Shown here in pieces: positions 40,142 to 49,018 of a DNA stretch of 64,000 nt. The notes under the pieces were generated by a model that worked only from the letters and a program-made list of their open reading frames with translations, was not told where the DNA came from and did no database searches. Within the stretch, counting starts at the first letter, position 1. Each line of letters begins with the position of its first letter. Both the position numbers and the translations under genes were made by a program. The stretch spans positions 1-64,000 of the forward strand of contig QNAI01000004.1 in assembly GCA_003641745.1 (NCBI GenBank). The letters are read 5' to 3'. Source of the stretch: Verrucomicrobiota bacterium. GTDB lineage: Bacteria; Verrucomicrobiota; Verrucomicrobiia; Opitutales; Opitutaceae.

Positions 40142-41242
40142 ATGACCCCTGAAATCGAAGTCGCTGCAGATTCCACCGCGCTTCTCAACGCGCAGTGCTG
40201 GGAGGATGCCGACACACTCCTGGCCGCGCTCGAAGTCCAACCCGGAGAAACGGTCGTTTCAGTCGGCTCAGGAGGAGACAATACCCTCGCACTCCTGCTG
40301 GCCAACCCGGCCAGGGTGATGGGCATCGATCCGGATCCCGCTCAGATCGCCTGCTGCGAGCTCAAGACGATCGCCTACCGGAAGCTCGGCTACGGCGAGT
40401 ACCTGGAACTCGTCGGTTCCCGCACCAGTACTCGCCGGCAAAAACTGCTCGACGAATGCCTGGACGGTTCAATTTCCGCCCGGGTGGCATTCTGGCGTTC
40501 GGTCAGGGGCATCGATGCCCGTGGCATCGGCGGGCTCGGTCAATTCGAGCGGGAACTCAACCGGTTTCGGGTCGGTCTGCTGCCGTTCGCGCAGAGCCAG
40601 GCCAAGTTGAACGCCCTGCTCCGACCCACCAATCCGGAAAGCCGGGCGGTGTTCTTTGACCAGGCTTGGAATTCCCTTCGATGGAGAGTGCTTTTCCGGA
40701 GGGGGTTTTCGCGGGCCGCGGCCATTGCCCGCGGTCAGCAGGCGAGCCTTTTCGATCGGGGAGACGATGGTTTGACGAGTGGCGCATCTGAACGCTTCCG
40801 CCATCTTCTGGTCGATCTCGAACCCGCAGAAAACCCCTACCTTCACTGGTATTTACGGGGTTACCACGGAGATGTCCTGCCCGTCGCGATGAGAACCAGG
40901 AATCGCGGCACAATCCGCGACCGGCTCGACCGGATTTCCTGGCGCGCCCAAAGCCTGGAGGGTGCCCTCGGAACGCTACCCGCGAAGAGCGTCGATCGGT
41001 TCAACCTGGGGGGCGTGTTTGAGCCGACCTCCGAAGCCGCCTACCACCACCTGCTGAAGGCCATCATCCGGGCAGCCCGCCCCGGTGCACGCCTGGTCTA
41101 CTGGAATACCCTGACGATGCGGTCCCGCCCGGATACCATGCGCCAACAGCTCCGTCCTCTCGAGGAACTCGCCATCCGTCTGGGTCGATCGGACAAATCA
41201 CTCTTTTCGCAACGCCTTGTAATCGAAGAAGTCATGGGGTAA
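40142..41242 (+). CDS. DUF3419/BtaA-like S-adenosylmethionine-dependent transferase
   Basis: 366-aa protein matching the DUF3419 family. That family includes BtaA, which transfers the 3-amino-3-carboxypropyl group of SAM to diacylglycerol in betaine-lipid synthesis. Seen: CWEDADTLLAALEVQ at the start, a SAM-binding SVGSGGDNTLALLL with VMGIDPDPAQ, GYGEYLELVGS, and the late block FNLGGVFEPTSEAAYHHLL. The partner N-methyltransferase BtaB is not adjacent, so the lipid assignment is an inference. The start at 40142 is used rather than 40118 because homology begins there. Confidence 0.82.
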   Translation: MTPEIEVAADSTALLNAQCWEDADTLLAALEVQPGETVVSVGSGGDNTLALLLANPARVMGIDPDPAQIACCELKTIAYRKLGYGEYLELVGSRTSTRRQKLLDECLDGSISARVAFWRSVRGIDARGIGGLGQFERELNRFRVGLLPFAQSQAKLNALLRPTNPESRAVFFDQAWNSLRWRVLFRRGFSRAAAIARGQQASLFDRGDDGLTSGASERFRHLLVDLEPAENPYLHWYLRGYHGDVLPVAMRTRNRGTIRDRLDRISWRAQSLEGALGTLPAKSVDRFNLGGVFEPTSEAAYHHLLKAIIRAARPGARLVYWNTLTMRSRPDTMRQQLRPLEELAIRLGRSDKSLFSQRLVIEEVMG

Positions 41243-41313
41243 AGAGACGCAGCCGGTTTCAACTGCTCCAGCCCGATTCGTTTCCCGGTGGGACTCCCAA
41301 TAAGTGACAACGC

Positions 41314-42024
41314 ATGAGCCGCCTTCATCTCTTTCTCCTGGCCGGGCAGTCAAATATGGCCGGCCGGGGTCCGCTCCCGGAAGGACCTCCGCCCGAGCCG
41401 GACCCGAATATCACTGTTCTCACCGAGGATATGACCTGGGCGATCGCCCGTGACCCTCTCCACTTCGACCGACCACCGGGCTGCGCGGTGGGTCCCGGCC
41501 TGTCGTTTGCCAGGCGGGTCAGAGAGCAGCGACCGGACTGGTCCATCGGCCTGGTGCCCACCGCAATGGGCGGCTCACCCCTCGAAGAGTGGCAACCGGG
41601 CGAACAACTTCTGGTCGAGTCCCTGAGACGGGCGCGCCACGCCCTGGATTCGGGTGTATTTGAGGCCGTTCTCTGGCACCAGGGAGAAAAAGATTCCCGC
41701 ACGATGGAATGCGCCCGGACCTACGGCGACCGCCTGGCAAAAACAATCGGCGCCTTTCGTGACGGTATCGGCAGCCCGGACCTGCCATTCATCGCCGGTG
41801 AAATCGGCGGGTTCCTGGCAGATTGTGCGGATCCGGGGTTTCCCTGCCTGGATCTGGTCAACGCCGCGATTCGCGAACTCCCCGAACGTGTTTCCAACAC
41901 GGCCTGGGTGAGTGCGGAGGGGCTGACCCACAAAGGCGACCTGGTTCACCTCGATACGCCATCCCAGATCCGGTTCGGGTGCCGATACGCCGAAGCCTTT
42001 TTGAAGCTGTTCGACGAAGCGTAG
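41314..42024 (+). CDS. Short sialate O-acetylesterase-like (SASA/CE6) protein
   Basis: Carbohydrate esterase of 236 aa of the SASA domain. The catalytic Ser is in LLAGQSNMAGRG, the mid motif is PTAMGGSPLEEW, the block LWHQGEKDS carries a conserved Gln, and the catalytic His is probably in KGDLVHLDT. There is no signal peptide. Such proteins remove acetyl groups from sialic acids or xylans. It is the second esterase of this superfamily in the window (the other at 46525). Confidence 0.87.
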   Translation: MSRLHLFLLAGQSNMAGRGPLPEGPPPEPDPNITVLTEDMTWAIARDPLHFDRPPGCAVGPGLSFARRVREQRPDWSIGLVPTAMGGSPLEEWQPGEQLLVESLRRARHALDSGVFEAVLWHQGEKDSRTMECARTYGDRLAKTIGAFRDGIGSPDLPFIAGEIGGFLADCADPGFPCLDLVNAAIRELPERVSNTAWVSAEGLTHKGDLVHLDTPSQIRFGCRYAEAFLKLFDEA

Positions 42025-42030
42025 GGGCTT

Positions 42031-42091
42031 CGAGGGGGTCAAAGCACAAATCTCGCATTGGCATGCAAGATTATGAGCAATGACCCCGTGG
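42031..42091. repeat. Dispersed palindromic element B (divergent)
   Basis: 61-base element starting GGGGGTCAAAGC and ending CAATGACCCCG. It has the same ends and internal GCATTGGCATGC as the copy at 63530 but diverges elsewhere. It lies in the convergent gap between the acetylesterase gene and the coiled-coil lipoprotein gene. Confidence 0.7.
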
Positions 42092-42094
42092 GTC

Positions 42095-43447
42095 TCATTC
42101 CGTCTTCCGGCGGATCACCCAGCGGGAGAGGATGAGGAAGACGACGGCCAGGCCGAAAGCGACGAGTAGGATCATGATGATCCGTCGCGTGGCGTTGTCG
42201 ATGATGTCGTCCAGCGACCGGGTGGATTCTGCCAGGGCGACGGCGGTCACCTTTGAGGCGCCTTCGACCACCCGTTCGAGTGAATCGCCCTCCAGGGTCG
42301 AGCGCACTTCGACCAGCAGGCCCTGCAGTTCGACCGACGCCGTTGTCAATTCGGCCAGGGTCGCGGTGTATTCGTTTATATCAAAGGGTTTGGACTCCTT
42401 CTGAGGCGCCGTCGCTTTCTCAGCCGCCTCCGCCGCTCTTTCTTCCGGTGTCTTCGGCGGATACAAGGTCATCATGGTGTCCTTGTAGGTATTCAGCAGG
42501 CTCTCGATCGATCCCGCGGCCGAATCGAGCGTGGTGGTGGTCTGCTCGACTGAGCTTGTGATCACCTCCGCCCTTTCCGCAATGCGGTCAACCGTGGCCA
42601 GAGACGCCTGGACCTCCTTCAATGTTCCCTGGATGGAGTCCTGCTTTTCATCGATGGATGCCAGGATCTCGTCTGCATCGCGTCTCACATCCATGAGAAG
42701 GCCCTCCATCTCCCATCCCAGGTGTTCCGGTAACCTCTCCGCAACCCGAACGAACTGTTCGGTCACGGCCACGATATCCTTGGCCGCATCGCCTCCTTTT
42801 CCCACGCCTTCCAAGGCATGGAAGGGCGACATGGTCATGTTGAGAACGGGGGAAAGCACGCTGCCCACCACCGTTTCGGAAAAGTCGATGCGCGTCATGG
42901 TGCCGCCCGCTCCGGATATCGCAAAACTCTCGACGTATTTCTTAACACTCGCGACGACCTCGTCGTATGAATCCGCCGGCAAGAAACCCTTTGCGGTCTT
43001 TTGGAATTCCATGCGCACGCTCTTATAGAGGACTATCAACTCGTCTGCCGCACCGTCCATCACTGTCATACTCTCCAAAGATTTTTTGTCGTCCTTGAGA
43101 TGCTCCAGAAAGAGCTCCAACTGATAGGCCAGGGACCAAAGATCGAAATAGGAGGTCAGAGCTTTGGGATGATCTGATGCCGTTTCAATCGCCGTGATGG
43201 TTCTCTTCTTCATGAAGAGCAACCGGTGCCTGACTCCCGTTTCACTCGTCTCCGTTGAGAGTCGCATCACCTCGATCTGAATTCGACCCGAAAAAGTCGT
43301 TGCCATCGCGTCGACCGTGCTCCGGAGTTCCGGTTCGGATATGAGAATGGTTGGTCCACTGCTCTTACCCGATGTTGACTGACAGGAAAGGCAAATCGAG
43401 GCCCCGAGCACAGCAGCAAGAATCCGGAAGGGGTGGGAGATTCTCAT
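42095..43447 (-). CDS. Large coiled-coil lipoprotein, unknown function
   Basis: 450-aa protein with a lipoprotein signal ending ICLSC (Cys at about 22), then a long region rich in Glu, Asp, Ala, Lys and Thr. Part of it (about 240-330) looks like a parallel coiled coil with repeated T/S/V heptads resembling methyl-accepting helices. A C-terminal transmembrane helix (about 423-442) precedes the basic tail RRKTE. A short Lys/Pro-rich linker sits at about 330-345. An N-terminal lipid anchor together with a C-terminal membrane helix is unusual. I do not recognise a family. The start at 43447 gives the clean signal peptide. Confidence 0.65.
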   Translation of the reverse strand: MRISHPFRILAAVLGASICLSCQSTSGKSSGPTILISEPELRSTVDAMATTFSGRIQIEVMRLSTETSETGVRHRLLFMKKRTITAIETASDHPKALTSYFDLWSLAYQLELFLEHLKDDKKSLESMTVMDGAADELIVLYKSVRMEFQKTAKGFLPADSYDEVVASVKKYVESFAISGAGGTMTRIDFSETVVGSVLSPVLNMTMSPFHALEGVGKGGDAAKDIVAVTEQFVRVAERLPEHLGWEMEGLLMDVRRDADEILASIDEKQDSIQGTLKEVQASLATVDRIAERAEVITSSVEQTTTTLDSAAGSIESLLNTYKDTMMTLYPPKTPEERAAEAAEKATAPQKESKPFDINEYTATLAELTTASVELQGLLVEVRSTLEGDSLERVVEGASKVTAVALAESTRSLDDIIDNATRRIIMILLVAFGLAVVFLILSRWVIRRKTE

Positions 43448-43498
43448 GGCGTCAGCCTCAAGCAAACCCCTCTCGCATGCAAGTCCAGGGACAGGTCA

Positions 43499-44818
43499 TT
43501 ATGTCGCTCGCAAATCGATGATCCCACCCGGTTCGACCCGGTCCCTGACTATCCTGTCGGCGCCGTCACCTCCGTGGTGGATCAGAACCCTTCTCAGCCA
43601 ATCGAGTGCCGCATTGACGGCCCGCTGTTTGACCGCGGTTCGGGAGCCCGGGTAGTTGATCCTCTTCGACCAGATACCCTTCGGAGTATGCAGCCCGATG
43701 AAGATGGTGCCCACCGGGTTTTCGGCATTCCCTCCGCAGGGCCCGGCGAAACCCGTGAGGCTCAGACCGTAATCGGCGTCGAGTCTCTCCGCCACCCCGG
43801 TGGCCATGGCGGCGGCCGTCTCGGCACTGACCGCGCCGTGCTGCTTGAGAAGACATTCCGGAACATCGAGCAATTCGACCTTTGAAGCGTTGCCGTAGCA
43901 GACGATTCCCCCGGTGAAAAATTTGGAGGCGCCGGGCAGGTCGGTGAAGCAACTGGCCATCAGGCCCCCGGTGCAGGATTCGGCAACCGCCAGGCCCAGG
44001 TCGTGCGCTCGAAGAAAATCAGAGATCACCTTCACCATCGAGAGTTCTCCCATGCATAGAAAGTCGTCGCCCAGCAGGTCGCGACATTCACCGGCGATCG
44101 TTTCCAGGTCCTCGCCGGTCAGATCCTCGTTCAGTGAATTCAGACGCAAATCAACCTGTCCGGCATGCGCACAGTAGGCCACGTTCAGCTGCCCATGCTT
44201 CTCAAAGACCGGCTGAAGCTTGGTCTCCAAGGCGGACTCCCCTATCCCCGCCGTCTTTACCTGAACATAGGCCTCGCCGCCAGAGATCAGACCGTGCGCG
44301 GCCAACCGCGGGATAACTGCCCCTAAAAACATGGGCCGCAACTCGCTGGGTGGCCCCGGTAGCATGACCAGAATCTTCCCGCCCCTGCCAAACCAGATTC
44401 CGGGAGCCGTCCCGTTCGGGTTTGAGATGACTTCGGCCCCTTCCGGGTAATAGGCCTGCTTCAGATTATTCGAGGTAACGGGTCGTCCGAATCGGGCAAA
44501 GCGCTCCTTGATCGCCTCATCGGTCTCGGGATGGAAAACCAGCCGGCACCCCAATATCCCGGCGATGGTTTCGCGAGTCCGGTCGTCGCAGGTGGGACCG
44601 AGGCCGCCCGTCGTGATGACCACGTCAGATCGTTCCCAGCTCTCACTGAACGCTCGGCCGATGGTTTCGGCATCATCCGGAATGGTGACATTCCGCTGCA
44701 GGGTGACACCGTGGCGTCCAAGGTGTTCACCGATAAAGGTCAGATGGGTGTTTGCAGTAAGCCCGAGCAGAAGTTCTTCGCCGAGGGTGATGAGCTCAAA
44801 ACGCTTTTGGGTGAGCAT
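43499..44818 (-). CDS. cinA: CinA-family protein (NMN deamidase domain)
   Basis: 439-aa protein with an N-terminal MoCF/competence-damage domain (TTGGLGPTCDDRTRE) and a C-terminal CinA_C domain (about 275-430). The latter contains AVAESCTGGLMASCFTDLPGASKFF and the SLTGFAGPCGGNAENPVG block of nicotinamide-mononucleotide deamidases. It is probably NAD-salvage related. Divergent from uvrC with 141 bases between, including a symmetrical AATACA/TGTATT site. Confidence 0.93.
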   Translation of the reverse strand: MLTQKRFELITLGEELLLGLTANTHLTFIGEHLGRHGVTLQRNVTIPDDAETIGRAFSESWERSDVVITTGGLGPTCDDRTRETIAGILGCRLVFHPETDEAIKERFARFGRPVTSNNLKQAYYPEGAEVISNPNGTAPGIWFGRGGKILVMLPGPPSELRPMFLGAVIPRLAAHGLISGGEAYVQVKTAGIGESALETKLQPVFEKHGQLNVAYCAHAGQVDLRLNSLNEDLTGEDLETIAGECRDLLGDDFLCMGELSMVKVISDFLRAHDLGLAVAESCTGGLMASCFTDLPGASKFFTGGIVCYGNASKVELLDVPECLLKQHGAVSAETAAAMATGVAERLDADYGLSLTGFAGPCGGNAENPVGTIFIGLHTPKGIWSKRINYPGSRTAVKQRAVNAALDWLRRVLIHHGGDGADRIVRDRVEPGGIIDLRAT

Positions 44819-44934
44819 CCTTCAAGGTGAACCGCTCTCAATCATGGCAGACGCCTTGTGAGCGGCATGGTGATTCCGAGATGAGTTCACGACATTGGGT
44901 TCAGTTTTTCTTACTCCCTCAAGCTTGGCAGATG

Positions 44935-44956
44935 AATACAGTACGGCAATTGTATT
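44935..44956. promoter_or_regulatory. AATACA-N10-TGTATT palindrome between cinA and uvrC
   Basis: Perfect 6-base inverted repeat (44935-44940 and 44951-44956) separated by 10 bases, ending 3 bases before the uvrC ATG. A TTGGCA at 44925-44930 with TTGTAT at 44950-44955 could be a promoter, although the spacing (19) is long. This would give a transcript starting almost at the uvrC start codon. The palindrome could be a repressor site controlling both divergent genes; no known regulator motif fits. Confidence 0.35.
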
Positions 44957-44959
44957 GAA

Positions 44960-46459
44960 ATGCCAGCCCCGGGCCCAAGTTCGCTCAAGGAAAAGGTACG
45001 CCACCTGCCCCAGGGCCCCGGTGTCTACCTGATGAAGGACCGCCTCGGAGCGATCATCTATGTGGGCAAGGCCAAGAATCTGCGACGCCGCGTCTCTTCC
45101 TATTTCCAATCCTCAAGAGGCGTGCTGCAGCAACCGAAGATCCGGGCGCTGGTCGATCTGATCCGCGATCTCGAGGTGATTGAGGTCAAATCCGAACCGG
45201 AGGCTCTTCTCCTCGAGGGCCGCCTGATCAAGCAATACCGCCCGAAATACAATACCGATTTCACTGACGACAAGCGGTTCCTCCTGGTGCGATTGGATGA
45301 ATCCGTCGACATCCCAAAATTCACCCTGGTGCGTTATCGCAAGGACGACAACGCGCGCTACTTCGGGCCCTTTCCCCATTCCGGTCACCTTCGGCGAACC
45401 CTGTCCGAGATGCGAAAAAAGTTCGGCATTGTCCTGGCAGATACCCAGCCCCGCAGAATCGGTCCCGATCGCTACCGACTCTATGATGATGTCCGGGCCG
45501 AACTCTATGGTCACGGCAATGAAGTCACGACCGCAGAGTTCAGAGACCGGTTGACCGATGCCTGCCTTTTTTTCGAGGGCCGGAGTCGCGAGATGCTCAA
45601 GGAGCTCAAACTCCAGATGCAGGAGGCCTCCGAGAAAAAGAACTACGAGAAAGCCGCCGGATTGCGTGATCTGGTCTTCGCGCTCGACCAGACCCTTTCC
45701 AGGACGAGGAAGTTCGCCCGCAACCCGGTTCCGGCCCCGGTTGAAACCCATGCGGTAGAAGAGCTGCAGCGGGTCCTCGGTTTCAATGTTCGACCGGTCA
45801 ACCTCGAGTGCTTCGATATTTCCCATATCTCCGGCACATTCGTGGTCGCCTCAATGGTTCACTTCACCGAAGGGAGGCCCGACAAGGCCCATTACCGCCG
45901 TTACAAGATACGCAGCTTTGTCGGCAATGATGACTTCCGCGCCATGGAGGAAGTTGTCGGTCGCCGTTACCGGCGTCTGGCGGCCGAAGGAAAGCCCTTT
46001 CCCGAGCTTGTTGTGATTGATGGCGGCAAGGGACAGGTGGCGGCGGCACTCAAAGCTTTTCTCATCCTGGATCTGGAACCGCCACCGTTGATCGGGTTGG
46101 CCAAGAAGAAAGAGACGATCATCTTTTCGGATGGACGGGAACCGCTCAACCTGCCCCTCAATCACCCGGCGCTTCAATTGCTGCAGCGCCTCCGAGACGA
46201 GGCGCATCGCTTTGCCAATACCTTCAATGCCGATCTCCGCACCAAGCGGATTCGCGAATCGATCCTCGATACGTTTCCCGGGTTGGGAAAGGTGCGCCGA
46301 AAAGCTCTCCTCGACCACTTTGGATCGATCGACCGTCTGAAGAACGCCGACGTGAACAAGCTCAAAGAGGTGCCCGGCATCGGCCCAAAAACAGCCGCCG
46401 AACTGCACGCCTTTCTCAAAATCAACCGCACCGCCCGGGCAATCCCGGCTCCCGAATAA
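44960..46459 (+). CDS. uvrC: UvrC: excinuclease ABC subunit C (compact form)
   Basis: Nucleotide-excision-repair nuclease of 499 aa, about 100 aa shorter than E. coli UvrC. The GIY-YIG endonuclease (about 12-90, GVYLMKDRLGAIIYVGKAKN) and the UVR motif (about 213-248) are present. The RNase H-like domain has Asp286 in CFDISH, Asp354 in LVVIDGGKGQ and His416 in DEAHRFAN. The C-terminal HhH pair (FGSIDRLKNADVNKLKEVPG) is intact. The segment between the UVR motif and the RNase H-like domain is roughly 120 residues shorter than usual; no frameshift is visible, so this seems a genuine compact enzyme. Confidence 0.93.
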   Translation: MPAPGPSSLKEKVRHLPQGPGVYLMKDRLGAIIYVGKAKNLRRRVSSYFQSSRGVLQQPKIRALVDLIRDLEVIEVKSEPEALLLEGRLIKQYRPKYNTDFTDDKRFLLVRLDESVDIPKFTLVRYRKDDNARYFGPFPHSGHLRRTLSEMRKKFGIVLADTQPRRIGPDRYRLYDDVRAELYGHGNEVTTAEFRDRLTDACLFFEGRSREMLKELKLQMQEASEKKNYEKAAGLRDLVFALDQTLSRTRKFARNPVPAPVETHAVEELQRVLGFNVRPVNLECFDISHISGTFVVASMVHFTEGRPDKAHYRRYKIRSFVGNDDFRAMEEVVGRRYRRLAAEGKPFPELVVIDGGKGQVAAALKAFLILDLEPPPLIGLAKKKETIIFSDGREPLNLPLNHPALQLLQRLRDEAHRFANTFNADLRTKRIRESILDTFPGLGKVRRKALLDHFGSIDRLKNADVNKLKEVPGIGPKTAAELHAFLKINRTARAIPAPE

Positions 46460-46524
46460 CAGGACTGAACCTTCCTATCGACACCCGGGTAAGATCGACC
46501 AAGAAGCCAACGAAGCCTAAAATC

Positions 46525-48057
46525 ATGAATTCCAAGACGTTAAGATGCGGTTTGCTCATCACGTTTATCTGCCTGCTCCCGTCCGTGGCTGCAGCCGATG
46601 CCCTCAGACTGCCGGCCATATTCGGCAACCACATGGTGCTCCAGCGGGATCAGCCCATACCGGTCTGGGGTTGGTCCGATCCTGGAGCTGAGGTCACGGT
46701 CAGTTTCCGTGACCAGCGAGTGACCACCATTACGCGTGCTGATGGGCAATGGACCGCCACCCTCGCCGCTGAGAGCACCGGAGAATCAGCCGACCTCATC
46801 GTTCTCTCCGGAGACGATCTCGTTTTCACCGATGTTCTGGTCGGGGACGTCTGGGTCGCCTCCGGCCAGTCCAATATGAGCTGGACAGTGTCCAACTCGA
46901 ACAACGCCGAGGCGGAGATTGAAGCAGCCGACCATCCCGACATACGGTTGTTTACGCTCAAACGCCGGGTATCCACAGAACCACTCCGTGAGGCTGGCGG
47001 CTCTTGGGTGGCCTGCACACCGGAAGCGACGAAAGGTTTCTCAGCGGTGGCTTATTTCTTCGGTCGCGAGCTGCAGGAGGAACTCGATGTGCCCATCGGC
47101 CTGATCAACACCTCCTGGGGCGGAACACCGGCCGAAGCCTGGACCAGTATCGGTGCCCTGGCGGCCAACCCCGAATTGACTTCAATCATCGAACAGCGGA
47201 CACGGGACATTGTTAATTACCCTGAGAAACTCAGCGTTCACATCGGTGAGCTGGCCGCTTGGGCGGCACGCAGAGTCACAGCCGAATCCGACGGAGCCGA
47301 ATTCACGGAGCGCAAACCTCGTGGCCCCCGCGGCCCCGAACACCCCCATCTGCCGGCCGGCCTCTACAACGGCATGATTCAACCACTCATTCCATACGGA
47401 ATCCGGGGCGTGATCTGGTACCAGGGGGAATCCAACGGAAGCCGCCCCGAACAATATGCCACCCTTTTCCCAACCATGATCAGGGACTGGCGTCGGCAAT
47501 GGGGCCAGGGGGCGTTTCCTTTCCTCTTTGTCCAACTCGCCAACTTCATGCCGAACGGGGATGAATCCGGTCGCGTCTGGGCGTTTTTGCGCGAAGCCCA
47601 AACTCAAACCCTGCGCCTGCCGAATACCGGCATGGCCGTCACCATCGATATCGGGAATCCCGATGACATACACCCCCGCAACAAGCAGGACGTGGGCAAG
47701 CGACTCGCTCTGGCGGCGCAAGCGGTCGCTTATGATCAGTCGGTGATCGCCTCGGGTCCGATGTTCAGCGAGCTGACGATCGACGGATCTGAAGCGGTCA
47801 TCTCTTTCTCGAATGCAGAGACCGGACTGACCGGCGTGAAAGGTAAGGTGCTCGGATTCGAAATCGCCGGCAAAGATAGAATCTGGGTGCCCGCGACTGC
47901 CACCATCTCCGGCGCGAAGGTGCTCGTTTCTAACCCGGTTATTCCCGAGCCGGTGGCGGTACGTTACGCTTGGGCAAACAGTCCGGAAGCGACTCTCGCC
48001 AATGGGGTCAATCTCCCGGCTGTGCCGTTCCGGACTGATGATTGGTCCCGGGAATGA
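46525..48057 (+). CDS. Sialate O-acetylesterase (long, exported)
   Basis: 510-aa exported esterase with a signal peptide (about 1-23). It has an N-terminal Ig-like beta-sandwich (about 28-110, LPAIFGNHMVLQRDQPIPVWGW is the hallmark) and a SASA catalytic domain with Ser in VASGQSNMSW and the WYQGESNGSRP block. A His is probably supplied by DIHPRNKQDVG. It resembles the 9-O-acetylesterases of polysaccharide-degrading Bacteroidota and Verrucomicrobiota, which deacetylate sialic acids or plant glycans. No neighbouring glycosidase. Confidence 0.9.
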   Translation: MNSKTLRCGLLITFICLLPSVAAADALRLPAIFGNHMVLQRDQPIPVWGWSDPGAEVTVSFRDQRVTTITRADGQWTATLAAESTGESADLIVLSGDDLVFTDVLVGDVWVASGQSNMSWTVSNSNNAEAEIEAADHPDIRLFTLKRRVSTEPLREAGGSWVACTPEATKGFSAVAYFFGRELQEELDVPIGLINTSWGGTPAEAWTSIGALAANPELTSIIEQRTRDIVNYPEKLSVHIGELAAWAARRVTAESDGAEFTERKPRGPRGPEHPHLPAGLYNGMIQPLIPYGIRGVIWYQGESNGSRPEQYATLFPTMIRDWRRQWGQGAFPFLFVQLANFMPNGDESGRVWAFLREAQTQTLRLPNTGMAVTIDIGNPDDIHPRNKQDVGKRLALAAQAVAYDQSVIASGPMFSELTIDGSEAVISFSNAETGLTGVKGKVLGFEIAGKDRIWVPATATISGAKVLVSNPVIPEPVAVRYAWANSPEATLANGVNLPAVPFRTDDWSRE

Positions 48058-48204
48058 TGCCCCCTGATCGGTAGCCTGCGGTTTCCTTTTTCGGAGGATC
48101 CCGATCAACTCCTCGAAGAGATCACGGCCTCGCGTTGAACCTCTGCAGAGGCAGTTGGCCGTGGCGACATCAGGCGCGGTCAGTGAAAAGTCCGTACGCG
48201 TTGC

Positions 48205-48275
48205 GCCCGGGCATCGGTTTGCCAACCGATGCCCGGGCGATTTTCCTGTTCGCACGCCTCCCCAGAAGGCGTGCC
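48205..48275 (-). repeat. Double hairpin downstream of EF-hand gene 1
   Basis: Stem GCCCGGGCATCGGTT with its reverse complement (15 bp, loop TGCC, 48205-48238), then GCACGCCT/AGGCGTGC (8 bp, 48252-48274). A near-copy follows EF-hand gene 2 (48921-48991) with an identical 15-bp stem and a different loop. No T-run, so probably not a classical terminator. Confidence 0.8.
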
Positions 48276-48318
48276 TTAACTGTTACCTGACCCAGGATTG
48301 GTTTTGCTGCTCAGGCCG

Positions 48319-48768
48319 CTATCCGTTCGGTTGGCGATTCGAGCCACCCGTGCCATCCTGTTTGCCCTTCCCGTTGCCGTTTCCTTCCTGCCTGCCCGTG
48401 CCATCCTGCTTGCCGTTGCCACTGCCGTTACCGTCCTGCCTGCCCGTGCCGCTGCCATCCTTTTTCCCCTCACCACTCTTGTTGCCCTTACCTTTCTTCT
48501 TGCCCGAGCCATCCTGCGCGCCCTTTCCTCCCTGCCCGCTTCGGCCACCCTGGCCCTTCATGGTTACTCGGGCGACCTCCTTCTCCCCGGCAGAGAGTCT
48601 GCCATCGTTGTCGACATCATAATTTTGAAGCATCTGCTGGGATTGGTTCCTCTGCGGGACGCCATCGCCACCTGCGGCCCAAGCCGAACTGACGACAAAC
48701 ATTGCCGGTATCACGGACAGGAAAAGAAGGTGCTTATTCATGTTATTCTTTTTGAGCTCTGTGTTCAT
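48319..48768 (-). CDS. Exported EF-hand protein with Gly/Lys/Asp-rich tail (copy 1)
   Basis: 149-aa exported protein with a signal peptide (about 10-32) and one EF-hand DVDNDGRLSAGE. The C-terminal half (about 75-149) is low-complexity, made of GKQDGTGRQEGNG-type repeats of Gly, Lys, Gln, Asp, Asn and Thr encoded by a repetitive GGCAACGGC-like track. The start MNTELKK matches MSTDLNI of the adjacent paralogue in the same position, which fixes it. It appears to derive from the same ancestor as the gene at 49019, having kept the first EF-hand and replaced the others by the repetitive tail. Function unknown. Confidence 0.72.
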   Translation of the reverse strand: MNTELKKNNMNKHLLFLSVIPAMFVVSSAWAAGGDGVPQRNQSQQMLQNYDVDNDGRLSAGEKEVARVTMKGQGGRSGQGGKGAQDGSGKKKGKGNKSGEGKKDGSGTGRQDGNGSGNGKQDGTGRQEGNGNGKGKQDGTGGSNRQPNG

Positions 48769-48920
48769 GCTGGTTAGACGTCCGGCGGTGGAGCGGGTTA
48801 CAGATCCCTGCAATCGATTTCTGATTTTCTTCAAGGTATCGACAATGCCATTGCGGAATCGGAACTCTGAGAGATCGTCTGATACGGATTGCACCAGAAG
48901 AGGTGAGCCTGAAACGTTGC

Positions 48921-48991
48921 GCCCGGGCATCGGTTCCCAACCGATGCCCGGGCGATTCTCCCGTTCGCACGCCTCCCCAAAAGGCGTGCCT
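48921..48991 (-). repeat. Double hairpin downstream of EF-hand gene 2
   Basis: Same two hairpins as at 48205: a 15-bp stem (48921-48953, loop CCC) and GCACGCCT/AGGCGTGC (48969-48991). Sequence beyond the stems is also shared (ACTGTTACCTGACCCA), so the 3' flank was duplicated with the gene. Confidence 0.8.
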
Positions 48992-49018
48992 CAACTGTTA
49001 CCTGACCCAAAACTGTTC

